A stretch of DNA of 64,000 nucleotides from Paraburkholderia sp. NMBU_R16 (lineage in GTDB: Bacteria > Pseudomonadota > Gammaproteobacteria > Burkholderiales > Burkholderiaceae). Of the stretch, positions 35,491 through 43,614 are shown piece by piece. Within the stretch, counting starts at the first letter, position 1; every line of letters starts with the position of its first letter. The stretch lies in assembly GCF_013282575.1 (NCBI RefSeq), contig NZ_JAAAYE010000022.1, positions 33,021 to 97,020 on the forward strand, read 5' to 3'. The notes under the pieces are model-generated. The model was given only the letters and a program-made list of their open reading frames with translations. It was not told the DNA's origin and searched no databases. The position numbers were made by a program, and so were the translations under genes.

Positions 35491-36924
35491 TCAGAAGCGG
35501 CAATGATCGGTGCGTTCGTCGGACGTCCCGATCGCGACGTCTTGCGCCGGCTTGTCGTACGGCGCCGCCGGCAGTTCGACCGATTCGAGGTAGGTCGGCA
35601 CCTCGCAGGGCCAATGCAGCGTTTCCTCGATCCGACGCCTCAGCGCATCGGCCGCCGCCGGCTCGCCATGCGTGACGAAGGTGCGCTCGGGCGGGGTCGA
35701 CAGCGAGCCGAGCCATGCGAGCGTCTCGCGGTAGTCGGCATGTGCCGACAGCGACGAAATCGATTCGATCGCCGCCCGCACCGGCACGTATTCGCCGTGA
35801 ATCTTGAGCGTGGGCGCGTGCGCCTCGAGGGCCGCCCCGCGCGTGCCCGCCGCCTGATAGCCCACGAGCACGATCGTGTTGCGCGAATCGGGCGCAAACG
35901 TCTTCAGGTGATGCAGTACACGGCCACCCGTGGCCATGCCGCTGCCCGCGATGACGACCATCGGGCCGTGCCGGGCCGTCAGCTGCTTTGACTGATCGAC
36001 GGTGCGTACCATCGTCGCGGCCTTGCGGATCGAGTCCGCTTGCGACATCGTGAGCCGATGTTCGCGCATGTGGTGCCGGTAAAGTTCGGTCACATCGATG
36101 GCCATGGGGCTGTCGAGATAGACGGGGACGTTCGCCATCCGTCCCGATTCCTTCAGCAACGCGATGTACCGCAGGATCGACTGCGTGCGGCCCACGGCAA
36201 AGGAGGGAATGACGACGACGCCGCCATGCTTGAACGTCCGCGCGAAGATCGTCTCGAGTTCGGCCGCTGGATCGCTGTCCGGGTGGAGGCGGTCGCCGTA
36301 GGTCGATTCGACGACGAGGTAGTCGGCATGCGCGAGCGGCATCGGCGCGCGCAGGATCGGATCGACGGGTCGGCCGATATCGCCGGAAAACGCGATCAGC
36401 TTTCCGCCCATATGTATGAGCAGACTTGCGGCGCCGAGGATATGTCCGACCGGGAGCAGGCAAAAGGACACGCCGTTTTGCAACCTGACGGGCTGGTCGA
36501 AATCGCACGGCACGAGCTGCTTGAGCACGCGCTCGGTGTCGTCCATCGTATAAAGCGGCAGCGCGGGGTGGTGCTTCGAGAAGCCATGGCGGTTCGCAAA
36601 GTCGGCTTCTTCTTCCTGGAGCTTGGCGCTGTCTCTGAGGAGCACGCCGCACAGGTCGACGGTGCCCGACGTGCCGTAGACGGGGCCGCGGTAGCCCATG
36701 CGCGCGAGCACGGGTAAGTACCCGGAGTGGTCGAGGTGAGCATGGGTGAGGATCACGGCGTCGAGCGTATCGACGGGCACTGGGAGCGGGGCCCAATTGC
36801 GCAGCCGCAGGTTTTTCGTGCCCTGAAACAGTCCGCAATCGATCAAGAGGCGCAGTCCTGCGCCTTCGAGGAGGTATTTCGAGCCGGTGACCGTTTCGGT
36901 TGCGCCCAGGAAAGTCAGTTTCAT
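35491..36924 (-). CDS. Metallo-beta-lactamase-fold beta-CASP ribonuclease/exonuclease
   Basis: 477 aa. Zinc motif THAHLDHSG (H61, H63, D65, H66), LPVGHILGAASLLI, FSGDIGRP, followed by the beta-CASP domain with SFAVGRTQSILRYIALL and VVIAGSGMATGGRVLHHLK and the C-terminal RMMBL motif SAHADYRETLAWLG / FVTHGEPAAADALRRRI. Belongs to the CPSF-like group of RNA processing enzymes. First gene of a three-gene operon with class II RNR and kinase. Divergent from ppsA with a box between them. Confidence 0.93.
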   Translation of the reverse strand: MKLTFLGATETVTGSKYLLEGAGLRLLIDCGLFQGTKNLRLRNWAPLPVPVDTLDAVILTHAHLDHSGYLPVLARMGYRGPVYGTSGTVDLCGVLLRDSAKLQEEEADFANRHGFSKHHPALPLYTMDDTERVLKQLVPCDFDQPVRLQNGVSFCLLPVGHILGAASLLIHMGGKLIAFSGDIGRPVDPILRAPMPLAHADYLVVESTYGDRLHPDSDPAAELETIFARTFKHGGVVVIPSFAVGRTQSILRYIALLKESGRMANVPVYLDSPMAIDVTELYRHHMREHRLTMSQADSIRKAATMVRTVDQSKQLTARHGPMVVIAGSGMATGGRVLHHLKTFAPDSRNTIVLVGYQAAGTRGAALEAHAPTLKIHGEYVPVRAAIESISSLSAHADYRETLAWLGSLSTPPERTFVTHGEPAAADALRRRIEETLHWPCEVPTYLESVELPAAPYDKPAQDVAIGTSDERTDHCRF

Positions 36925-37001
36925 GCGTGGCTCCGTGAAGTCCCGTGATTCTCGATGCTCTCGAGCATGACTTCATGATGGGGATTCTCCGAAGCTTTCT
37001 C

Positions 37002-37015
37002 CTGATCCACATCAA
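37002..37015. promoter_or_regulatory. FNR-type palindrome between MBL-RNR operon and ppsA
   Basis: CTGATCCACATCAA, one mismatch at the first base. It is 64 bp from the ppsA ATG and 77 bp from the MBL start, so may control both directions. Confidence 0.7.
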
Positions 37016-37079
37016 CGAAATCGGGACGCGCCGCGCGAAACTGGAAGCAACGACCCGGCTGTGCGCAAAGGAGCAGGAG

Positions 37080-39491
37080 ATGACTGACGAGATCGCTCAT
37101 ATCATCTGGTTCGAAGACCTGCGCCGGGCAGACGTGCCGCGTGTGGGCGGCAAAAACGCGTCGTTGGGCGAAATGGTCGCCAACCTGTCCGCTAAAGGGG
37201 TGAAGGTGCCGCCCGGCTTCGCGACCACGGCGCACGCGTATTGGCGCTTCATCGACGCAAACGGGTTGCGGCAGACGATTGCCGCGACGCTCGACGAACT
37301 GGCCGCGCATAAATTGACGCTTGCCGAGGCCGGGGCCGCCATTCGCCGCGCCATCGTGCGCGGCGAATGGCCGGCCGACACCGCGCAGGCCATTCGCGAC
37401 GCGTACGATGCGTTGTGCCAGCGCTCGGAGCGGCAGAACGTGGACGTGGCGGTGCGATCGAGCGCCACCGCGGAGGATCTTCCGGACGCGAGCTTCGCGG
37501 GGCAGCAGGAAACGTACTTGAACGTGCGCGGCGAGCGGGCGCTGCTCGAGGCATGCCGCCGCTGCTATGCCTCGCTCTTTACCGATCGGGCGATCGCGTA
37601 TCGGCAGGACAGGGGTTTCGATCATCTGCAAGTCGCGCTGTCGGTCGGCGTGCAGCGCATGGTGCGCTCCGACCTCGGCAGTGCCGGCGTCATGTTCTCG
37701 CTCGATACCGAGACCGGTTTCGATCGGGTGGTGCTGATCAATGCCGCGTGGGGGCTTGGCGAGAACGTCGTGCAGGGCACAGTCGATCCGGACGAGTACG
37801 AAGTGTTCAAGCCTTTGCTGAACGATCCTGCGTCGTGCCCGATCGTCGGCAAGACATGCGGCGAGAAGGACCGCAAGATGATCTATGCGAGCAGCGGCGA
37901 TGCCCCCACCCGCAACGTGCCGACCTCGAAAGCGGAGCGTGCCGCCTTCGTGCTGAGCGATAGCGAGATTCTGGCGCTCGCGCGCTGGGCCTGTGCGATC
38001 GAAGCGCACTACGGCCAGCCGATGGATATCGAATGGGCGAAAGACGGCGCAAGCGGCGATATGTTCGTCGTCCAGGCGCGCCCCGAAACCGTTCAGTCGC
38101 GCCGACAGGCCGGCGCCGTGAAGACTTATCGGATCGGCAGCACAGGCCGCAAGCTGCTGTCAGGGGTGAGCGTCGGCGAGGCGGTGGCGACGGGGGCGGT
38201 GTGCGTGATCGACAATGCTCGCGACATCTCACGCTTCGTCGACGGCGCGATTCTCGTGACGCAGACGACAGACCCCGACTGGGTACCGATCATGCGGCGC
38301 GCCTCCGCCATCGTCACCGATCATGGCGGACGAACCTCCCACGCCGCCATCGTAAGCCGCGAGCTCGGGCTGCCTGCCATCGTCGGCACCGGTAACGCGA
38401 CGCATCTGTTGCACGACCAGCAGGACGTGACGGTCTCGTGCGCGGAGGGCGGGCAAGGTTTCGTGTATGAGGGCATCGCCGAATACGAGGTCGAGGAGAT
38501 CGATTTCAGCGCGATCCCTGTCACGCGAACGCAGGTGATGCTGAACCTGGCGAACCCCGCGGCCGCATTTCGCTGGTGGCGGATTCCTGCCGACGGCATC
38601 GGCCTTGCGCGTATGGAATTCGTCGTGAGCAACCATATCAAGGTGCATCCGATGGCGCTCGCATGCTACGACACCTTAAAGGACGAAGAGGCGAAGCGGA
38701 CTATCGCGGCGCTGACAGCGGGTTACGACGACAAGACGGAGTATTTCGTCGATCGGCTCTCGCGCGGTCTGGCGCGCATTGCCGCGGTCCGCTATCCCTA
38801 TCCGGCCATCGTGCGCATGAGCGACTTCAAGACGAACGAGTATGCGCATCTGATCGGCGGCGCTCAGTTCGAGCCGAAGGAGGAGAACCCGATGCTCGGC
38901 TTCCGGGGCGCGTCCCGCTATTACTCGCCGCGCTACCGGGACGGTTTCGCGCTCGAATGCCGCGCGATCGCGCGCTTGCGCAACGAAATGGGCTTCAAGA
39001 ACGTGGTCGTGATGATCCCATTCTGTCGATCGACCCGGGAGGCCGACCGCGTACTGGCGGTGATGGCTGAGCATGGCCTCGAACGCGGCCAGGCGGGCTT
39101 GCAGGTGTACGTGATGTGCGAGATCCCGTCGAACGTGATCCTGGCGAAGGCGTTCGCCGAGCGTTTCGATGGCTTTTCGATCGGCAGCAATGACCTGACT
39201 CAGCTGACGCTCGGCGTCGATCGCGATTCGGCTGAACTTGCCGAACTGTTCGATGAGCAGGACGAAGCGGTGAAATGGATGATCGGCAGCGTGATCGGAG
39301 AAGCGCACAAGGCGGGCGCCAAAGTCGGCTTGTGCGGACAGGCGCCGAGCGACCATCCCGAGTTCGCGGAATTCCTCGTGGGGTGCGGGATCGATTCGAT
39401 CTCGGTGAGCCCCGACAGCTTCATCGCGGTGAAGCAGCGCGTGGCGGCCGCCGAGCAGGCGGCCGGCTTGCGGATGGGGGGCGAGCGTTGA
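37080..39491 (+). CDS. ppsA: Phosphoenolpyruvate synthase
   Basis: 803 aa from the ATG at 37080 (AAAGGAG upstream); a longer in-frame ORF reaches back over the FNR box and is not real. N-terminal ATP-grasp domain (VGGKNASLGEMVANL, RSSATAEDLPDASFAGQQET), phospho-carrier His H421 in DHGGRTSHAAIVSRELGLPA, C-terminal TIM-barrel (GFRGASRYYSPRY, MCEIPSNVILA, SIGSNDLTQLTLGVDRD, GLCGQAPSDHPEFAEFLV). Makes PEP from pyruvate and ATP for gluconeogenesis. Heads ppsA-CBS-glgX. Confidence 0.96.
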   Translation: MTDEIAHIIWFEDLRRADVPRVGGKNASLGEMVANLSAKGVKVPPGFATTAHAYWRFIDANGLRQTIAATLDELAAHKLTLAEAGAAIRRAIVRGEWPADTAQAIRDAYDALCQRSERQNVDVAVRSSATAEDLPDASFAGQQETYLNVRGERALLEACRRCYASLFTDRAIAYRQDRGFDHLQVALSVGVQRMVRSDLGSAGVMFSLDTETGFDRVVLINAAWGLGENVVQGTVDPDEYEVFKPLLNDPASCPIVGKTCGEKDRKMIYASSGDAPTRNVPTSKAERAAFVLSDSEILALARWACAIEAHYGQPMDIEWAKDGASGDMFVVQARPETVQSRRQAGAVKTYRIGSTGRKLLSGVSVGEAVATGAVCVIDNARDISRFVDGAILVTQTTDPDWVPIMRRASAIVTDHGGRTSHAAIVSRELGLPAIVGTGNATHLLHDQQDVTVSCAEGGQGFVYEGIAEYEVEEIDFSAIPVTRTQVMLNLANPAAAFRWWRIPADGIGLARMEFVVSNHIKVHPMALACYDTLKDEEAKRTIAALTAGYDDKTEYFVDRLSRGLARIAAVRYPYPAIVRMSDFKTNEYAHLIGGAQFEPKEENPMLGFRGASRYYSPRYRDGFALECRAIARLRNEMGFKNVVVMIPFCRSTREADRVLAVMAEHGLERGQAGLQVYVMCEIPSNVILAKAFAERFDGFSIGSNDLTQLTLGVDRDSAELAELFDEQDEAVKWMIGSVIGEAHKAGAKVGLCGQAPSDHPEFAEFLVGCGIDSISVSPDSFIAVKQRVAAAEQAAGLRMGGER

Positions 39492-39565
39492 AGCGCCGCA
39501 TGGCAAACCGTCTGGCCGGCAGCGTCCGCGCAGCGATACCGGCGATTCAAGTCGTGGAGTCTCCG

Positions 39566-40147
39566 ATGTTAGTGAAAGATGCGATGAAAAGGGCGGTCTG
39601 TGTGGGGCCGGACGAATCCGTGGCCGCGGCTGCCCGTAAGCTCAAGCAGAGCAACATCGGCTGCTTGCCCGTATGCGACGCCGAGCGCTTGCTCGGCATG
39701 ATCACCGACCGCGACATTGCGATGCGCAGCGTCGCGGACGCGCGGAGTGCGGAGCAAACGACCGTGCGCGAGGTGATGTCCGTCGATGCTCTGTGGTGCT
39801 CGCAAGACGATTCCGTTCACACGGCCGCAGCGTTGATGCACGGCGCACACGTGCGGCGCCTCGTGGTGCTGGATCGTCAGCGGCACGTCGTCGGCGTGAT
39901 TTCGCTCAGCGATTTGGGCGGTGGCGCTTCGGAGCGCCGCCCGTTCGAAATCGTCTTCTACAAAGAGATTCTCGACCATGCCGGCCTCCCGCATCGCAGC
40001 GAAGTGATGCGCGTGACGGTCGCGCAGGAGTCTCGCGAGGCGGCCATAGAAGATGCGGTTTGGGAGTTCCAGGCCTACACGCACGTGGGCGATTGGCGCG
40101 TCGCGGCGGATGGCTACGAAGTAATTGCGACGCATGCCGGCCAATGA
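39566..40147 (+). CDS. CBS-domain pair with C-terminal extension
   Basis: 193 aa from the ATG at 39566 (GGAG seven bases ahead); another ATG at 39500 lacks a good SD. Two CBS motifs (about 1-60 and 70-125: LLGMITDRDIAMRSV, VVGVISLSDLG) that typically bind AMP/ATP or NAD. The last 65 residues (VTVAQESREAAIEDAVWEFQ, YTHVGDWRVAADGYEV) are a separate small domain seen alone in other Burkholderia proteins (I recall a DUF6566-like pattern). Its 3-prime end overlaps the start of glgX. Confidence 0.85.
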   Translation: MLVKDAMKRAVCVGPDESVAAAARKLKQSNIGCLPVCDAERLLGMITDRDIAMRSVADARSAEQTTVREVMSVDALWCSQDDSVHTAAALMHGAHVRRLVVLDRQRHVVGVISLSDLGGGASERRPFEIVFYKEILDHAGLPHRSEVMRVTVAQESREAAIEDAVWEFQAYTHVGDWRVAADGYEVIATHAGQ

Positions 40148-42224
40148 TGCCGCGATCCGCGTGGAGCCTGGCCGCCCGGTGCCGCTCGGCGTGGAAGAGG
40201 GCCAGGACGGATTCAACTTCGCGGTCTTCAGCCGGCACGCAGGGCGGATCGAGCTGCTGATATTCGACGAGGCGGATAGTGAGTCGCCGGTCGCGGCCTT
40301 CGATTTGCAAAGTGCCGCCCATCGCACCGGGGACGTCTGGCACGCGTTCGTCACCGGCTTGCGCTACGGTCAGGCGTACGCGTACCGGGTCTGGGGGCCG
40401 TGGGCGCCGGAACACGGGCACCGATTCGATAGCAGCCGGATCTTGATCGATCCGCGTGCGCTGGCGGTCGTGTTGCCGCAGGAAGTCGGCCCGGCACGGC
40501 CGCCGGCCGCCGACGAGCGAACTCGCACGCTAAGCGGCGGCAGGGCCCTTCTGATCGATCGGCGCTTCGACTGGCAAGGCACCACGCCTGCTCGAACCCC
40601 GTGGTCCGATACCGTGATCTACGAGACGCACGTGCGCGGTCTGACGATGCATCCGTCTTCGAACGTTGCTCATCCAGGGACCTTTCTTGGGCTGGTGGAG
40701 AAAATCCCCTATTTCCTGGAGCTTGGCGTGACGGCGCTTGAATTGATGCCAGTGCAGGCATTCGACGACCTGCGAGCGCTTCGCGTCGATCCAGCGAGCG
40801 GGGTGCCGCTTCGGAACTTCTGGGGCTACGACACCGTTGCATTCTTCGCGCCGCACGGCACGTATTCGACCCGCGGCGCGCCGGGCGCGGAAGTCCGCGA
40901 GTTCAAGACCATGGTGCGCGAGCTGCATCGCAACGGCATCGAGGTGATACTCGACATCGTGCTGAGCCATACGGCCGAGGGAGGCGAGGCGGGGCCGCTT
41001 TTCAACTTCCGTGGTTTCGACAATGCCATCTACTACATGCTTCAAGAAGACAAAGCGGCCTATCGGAACTACTCGGGTTGCGGCAACACATTCAACTGCA
41101 ACCATCCTGTCGTTCGCGAATTCATAATTGACTGCTTGCGCTACTGGGTCGCGGACATGCATGTCGACGGGTTCCGGTTCGACCTCGCGTCGATCCTCGG
41201 CCGCGACGAACAAGGGCGTCTCGTTTCTAACCCGCCGCTTCTCGAGCGCATTGCCGACGATCCGATCCTGCGGCACGTCAAGCTCATCGCCGAGGCGTGG
41301 GACATGGGTGGGGCCTATCAAGTCGGGAGTTTTCCGGGGCAGCGCTGGGCGGAATGGAATGCGCATTTTCGAGACGACGTGCGCAGGTTCTGGCGCGGCG
41401 ACGCCGGCATGACCGGAGCCCTGGCCAAGCGTCTGTGCGGCAGTGCCGATCTCTATCAGCACCATGGCAAAGAGCCCGTGAACAGCGTCAACTTCGCGGC
41501 GTGTCATGACGGCTTCACGCTCCGCGACGTCGTCAGCTATGCACACAAGCATAACTGGGAAAACGGTGAGAACGGACTCGACGGCACGAACGACGACAGC
41601 AGTGCGAACTACGGCTTCGAAGGCGTCACGTGCGACGCGAAGATTCAGCAAATCCGGCTGCGGCAGAGCAAAAACATGCTCGCCGTGCTTCTATTCTCGC
41701 GCGGCGTTCCGATGCTCCTCGGCGGTGACGAGTTCTGCCGCACGCAGAACGGCAACAACAACCCTTATTGCCAGGACAATATCCTTTCCTGGTACGACTG
41801 GCGCTTGTTGGAACGGAACCGGGAGATGCATCGCTTCGTTTGCGAACTCATTGCATTGCGCAAGCGGCATCCGGTATTGAGCCGCGACGCGTTCTACACG
41901 GATGCCGAGATCGAGTGGTTCGGCGCGGCGGGCGAGGCGCCCGATTGGAACGGCCCGGCGCGGGCATTCGGCTGTGTGATCAAACCCGCCGGGACCGCAG
42001 GCATTCAAGAACCCGCCGCTACGCTCTGCCTGCTCGTCAACGGGGCAAGCGCGCCGGTCGAGTTCACGCTACCACCGGCGCCGGCGGCGCGCTGGCGGAT
42101 GGCCGTCGACACGGGACGCGTGGCGCCCGGCGAGATATGGCCAGCGGACGACAAGGTCCCTGTGCCCGATGACGCTCGTCATGGCCTTGCGGAGCTCTCG
42201 CTTGCACTTCTCTTGTCTGCCTAG
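40134..42224 (+). CDS. glgX: Glycogen debranching enzyme GlgX
   Basis: 696 aa from ATG 40134, overlapping the CBS gene by 14 bases (a TTG at 40125 is an alternative). N-terminal CBM48 (GFNFAVFSRHAGRIELLIFD), GH13 barrel with DIVLSHTAEGG, DGFRFDLAS (nucleophile D350), LIAEAWD (acid E387) and NFAACHDGFTLRD; C-terminal beta domain. Releases maltodextrin side chains from phosphorylase limit glycogen. Belongs with the phosphorylase at 43615. Confidence 0.95.
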   Translation: MPANDAAIRVEPGRPVPLGVEEGQDGFNFAVFSRHAGRIELLIFDEADSESPVAAFDLQSAAHRTGDVWHAFVTGLRYGQAYAYRVWGPWAPEHGHRFDSSRILIDPRALAVVLPQEVGPARPPAADERTRTLSGGRALLIDRRFDWQGTTPARTPWSDTVIYETHVRGLTMHPSSNVAHPGTFLGLVEKIPYFLELGVTALELMPVQAFDDLRALRVDPASGVPLRNFWGYDTVAFFAPHGTYSTRGAPGAEVREFKTMVRELHRNGIEVILDIVLSHTAEGGEAGPLFNFRGFDNAIYYMLQEDKAAYRNYSGCGNTFNCNHPVVREFIIDCLRYWVADMHVDGFRFDLASILGRDEQGRLVSNPPLLERIADDPILRHVKLIAEAWDMGGAYQVGSFPGQRWAEWNAHFRDDVRRFWRGDAGMTGALAKRLCGSADLYQHHGKEPVNSVNFAACHDGFTLRDVVSYAHKHNWENGENGLDGTNDDSSANYGFEGVTCDAKIQQIRLRQSKNMLAVLLFSRGVPMLLGGDEFCRTQNGNNNPYCQDNILSWYDWRLLERNREMHRFVCELIALRKRHPVLSRDAFYTDAEIEWFGAAGEAPDWNGPARAFGCVIKPAGTAGIQEPAATLCLLVNGASAPVEFTLPPAPAARWRMAVDTGRVAPGEIWPADDKVPVPDDARHGLAELSLALLLSA

Positions 42225-42262
42225 GGCCTGGGCGCGGCATCGAATGGACGCGCGCCAATTGG

Positions 42263-42276
42263 TTGACGTACCTCAA
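42263..42276. promoter_or_regulatory. FNR-type palindrome in front of CBS gene
   Basis: TTGACGTACCTCAA, 167 bp upstream of the CBS start and directly after glgX. Confidence 0.72.
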
Positions 42277-42443
42277 CGCCATGAGGATCGCTGACTCTAT
42301 GCTGGGATGGCAGACGGTTGACGGCCCTTGTTTTATCGATCTGATGAGCGTGCGGCTAACCGTCGACCGCGCATCGCCAAAACGTTGTATGGGGCCGGCG
42401 CGAGCGCGAGAGCACCAAGGCCGGCCGAACATAGGAGATGGCA

Positions 42444-42908
42444 ATGAAGGTAAGCGACATTTACACCCCGGCTACAGTTCATATTCCAACGTCCTGCAAT
42501 TTACAGGATGCGGCGATTCAGATGCGCGACCAGCACGTCGGTGCGCTGATTGCCACGAGCGGGGGAGCAATCAACCGCATCGCCGGAATCGTGACCGACC
42601 GCGACATCGTGCTACAGGCAGTGGCATTCGGCGCTGCGCTGAACGACATGCTCGTCGCCGACGTGATGACGCCGCACGTCGTGGTCATCGGCACCGATGC
42701 GGATCTGACCGATGCGATGCAGACGATGTCGAGCCACGGCGTGCGCCGGCTCGCCGTCACGAACGCCGAGCAGGACATCGTCGGGGTGCTCTCGCTCGAC
42801 GACGTGATCGAGGCCATCGGCCGGGATCTCGTGCTGCTGTCCAGCATCGTCCGCTGCGAGCAGAACCGCGAGAGCAGCGGATCCGTGCAAGCGCCGCTGC
42901 ATCTGTGA
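42444..42908 (+). CDS. CBS-domain pair protein, 154 aa
   Basis: ATG 42444 is favoured because AGGAG lies seven bases before it; the ATG at 42438 directly abuts the SD. Two CBS motifs: RIAGIVTDRDIVLQAVAFGA and IVGVLSLDDVIEAIGRDL, as in the mycobacterial Hrp1 group. Stand-alone CBS pair proteins respond to adenine nucleotides or form redox-sensitive dimers. Monocistronic, with its own FNR-type box. Confidence 0.92.
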   Translation: MKVSDIYTPATVHIPTSCNLQDAAIQMRDQHVGALIATSGGAINRIAGIVTDRDIVLQAVAFGAALNDMLVADVMTPHVVVIGTDADLTDAMQTMSSHGVRRLAVTNAEQDIVGVLSLDDVIEAIGRDLVLLSSIVRCEQNRESSGSVQAPLHL

Positions 42909-43085
42909 TCTACCCCGTTCTGACGGTTCGCCGCGGCGTGTAGTCGAGCGCCTACAGGCGCGGAGATACGACTACGCTATTCTCAGTCCGCTCTGATTTC
43001 GCTCCTCGAGCGCGCAAGCAATAATGGTTTTACGGACTTGAATTGCGACGCTCCGCCGCAGTCCGAGCAGAACCGGGAGCAGGCG

Positions 43086-43334
43086 ATGAACGGCAACGAT
43101 ATTTCCCTTCGGGCACTCGTGGACAAGTGGCTTGCGCCCACGCTTTCGATGCCGGCCCGCGTTACGCAAGTCGGGCGCCTGCTGGCCACGCATAGCCGCT
43201 ACGTGCGGATCGAAGGCCGCACCTCGAGCGGCCCGTTCACGATTGTCTTCTTTCGGCATGGCGATGGTTCATGGTGTGTGTTTCCACCCGTCACGACAAC
43301 GCCGGCGATGTGCCCGCGTCTCAACGCGCATTGA
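43086..43334 (+). CDS. Conserved hypothetical protein, 82 aa
   Basis: ATG at 43086 with GGGAG six bases ahead. Basic N-terminal helix (SLRALVDKWLAPTLSMPARV), then a small beta segment (HSRYVRIEGRTSSGPFTIVF, WCVFPPVTTTPAM). No family recognised; similar short proteins are seen in Burkholderia. Not preceded by an FNR-type box. Confidence 0.6.
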   Translation: MNGNDISLRALVDKWLAPTLSMPARVTQVGRLLATHSRYVRIEGRTSSGPFTIVFFRHGDGSWCVFPPVTTTPAMCPRLNAH

Positions 43335-43408
43335 GGGATCAGACACAATCGGCGCGGCCTTCGCGCCGGCTTGGCAGGGGATTCGTGTTTGAGAGCAAGC
43401 TCAACTTG

Positions 43409-43422
43409 TTGACATGCGTCAA
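43409..43422. promoter_or_regulatory. FNR-type palindrome in front of leader-glgP
   Basis: TTGACATGCGTCAA, 83 bp from the leader ORF at 43506 and 192 bp from glgP. Confidence 0.78.
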
Positions 43423-43505
43423 GCCGGCGGTTGCGGCTTGCGCTCAGCATGGGCTTCGGATGCATCGCTGCAAACTCCAAACGCAAAAGAAGTTGGGAGG
43501 ACGTC

Positions 43506-43613
43506 ATGGGTAGGAAGGTACGGCGTGCCGTCAGCCGGACGGCAGCTGGCGAATGCAGCAGTAGCGGTTCGCGCCCCTGGCCTCCCATAGTCGGCACAGC
43601 CGCGCCGCGCTGA
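43506..43613 (+). CDS. 35-aa leader ORF coupled to glgP
   Basis: ATG at 43506 has a strong SD (GGGAGG, five bases away). It encodes a 35-residue basic, Ser/Ala/Arg-rich peptide with one Cys, ending in a TGA at 43611-43613; the glgP ATG follows after one base (TGAAATG). GlgP itself has no SD. Ribosomes ending the leader would re-initiate on glgP. A wholly non-coding leader is possible, but the SD is better than that of many genes here. Confidence 0.6.
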   Translation: MGRKVRRAVSRTAAGECSSSGSRPWPPIVGTAAPR

Positions 43614-43614
43614 A

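Noticed and set aside
35467..37015. Extension of the ribonucleotide reductase frame upstream to 37015
   Set aside because: This part overlaps the MBL gene in another frame and has Arg/Pro-rich shadow composition; the enzyme begins at 35467.
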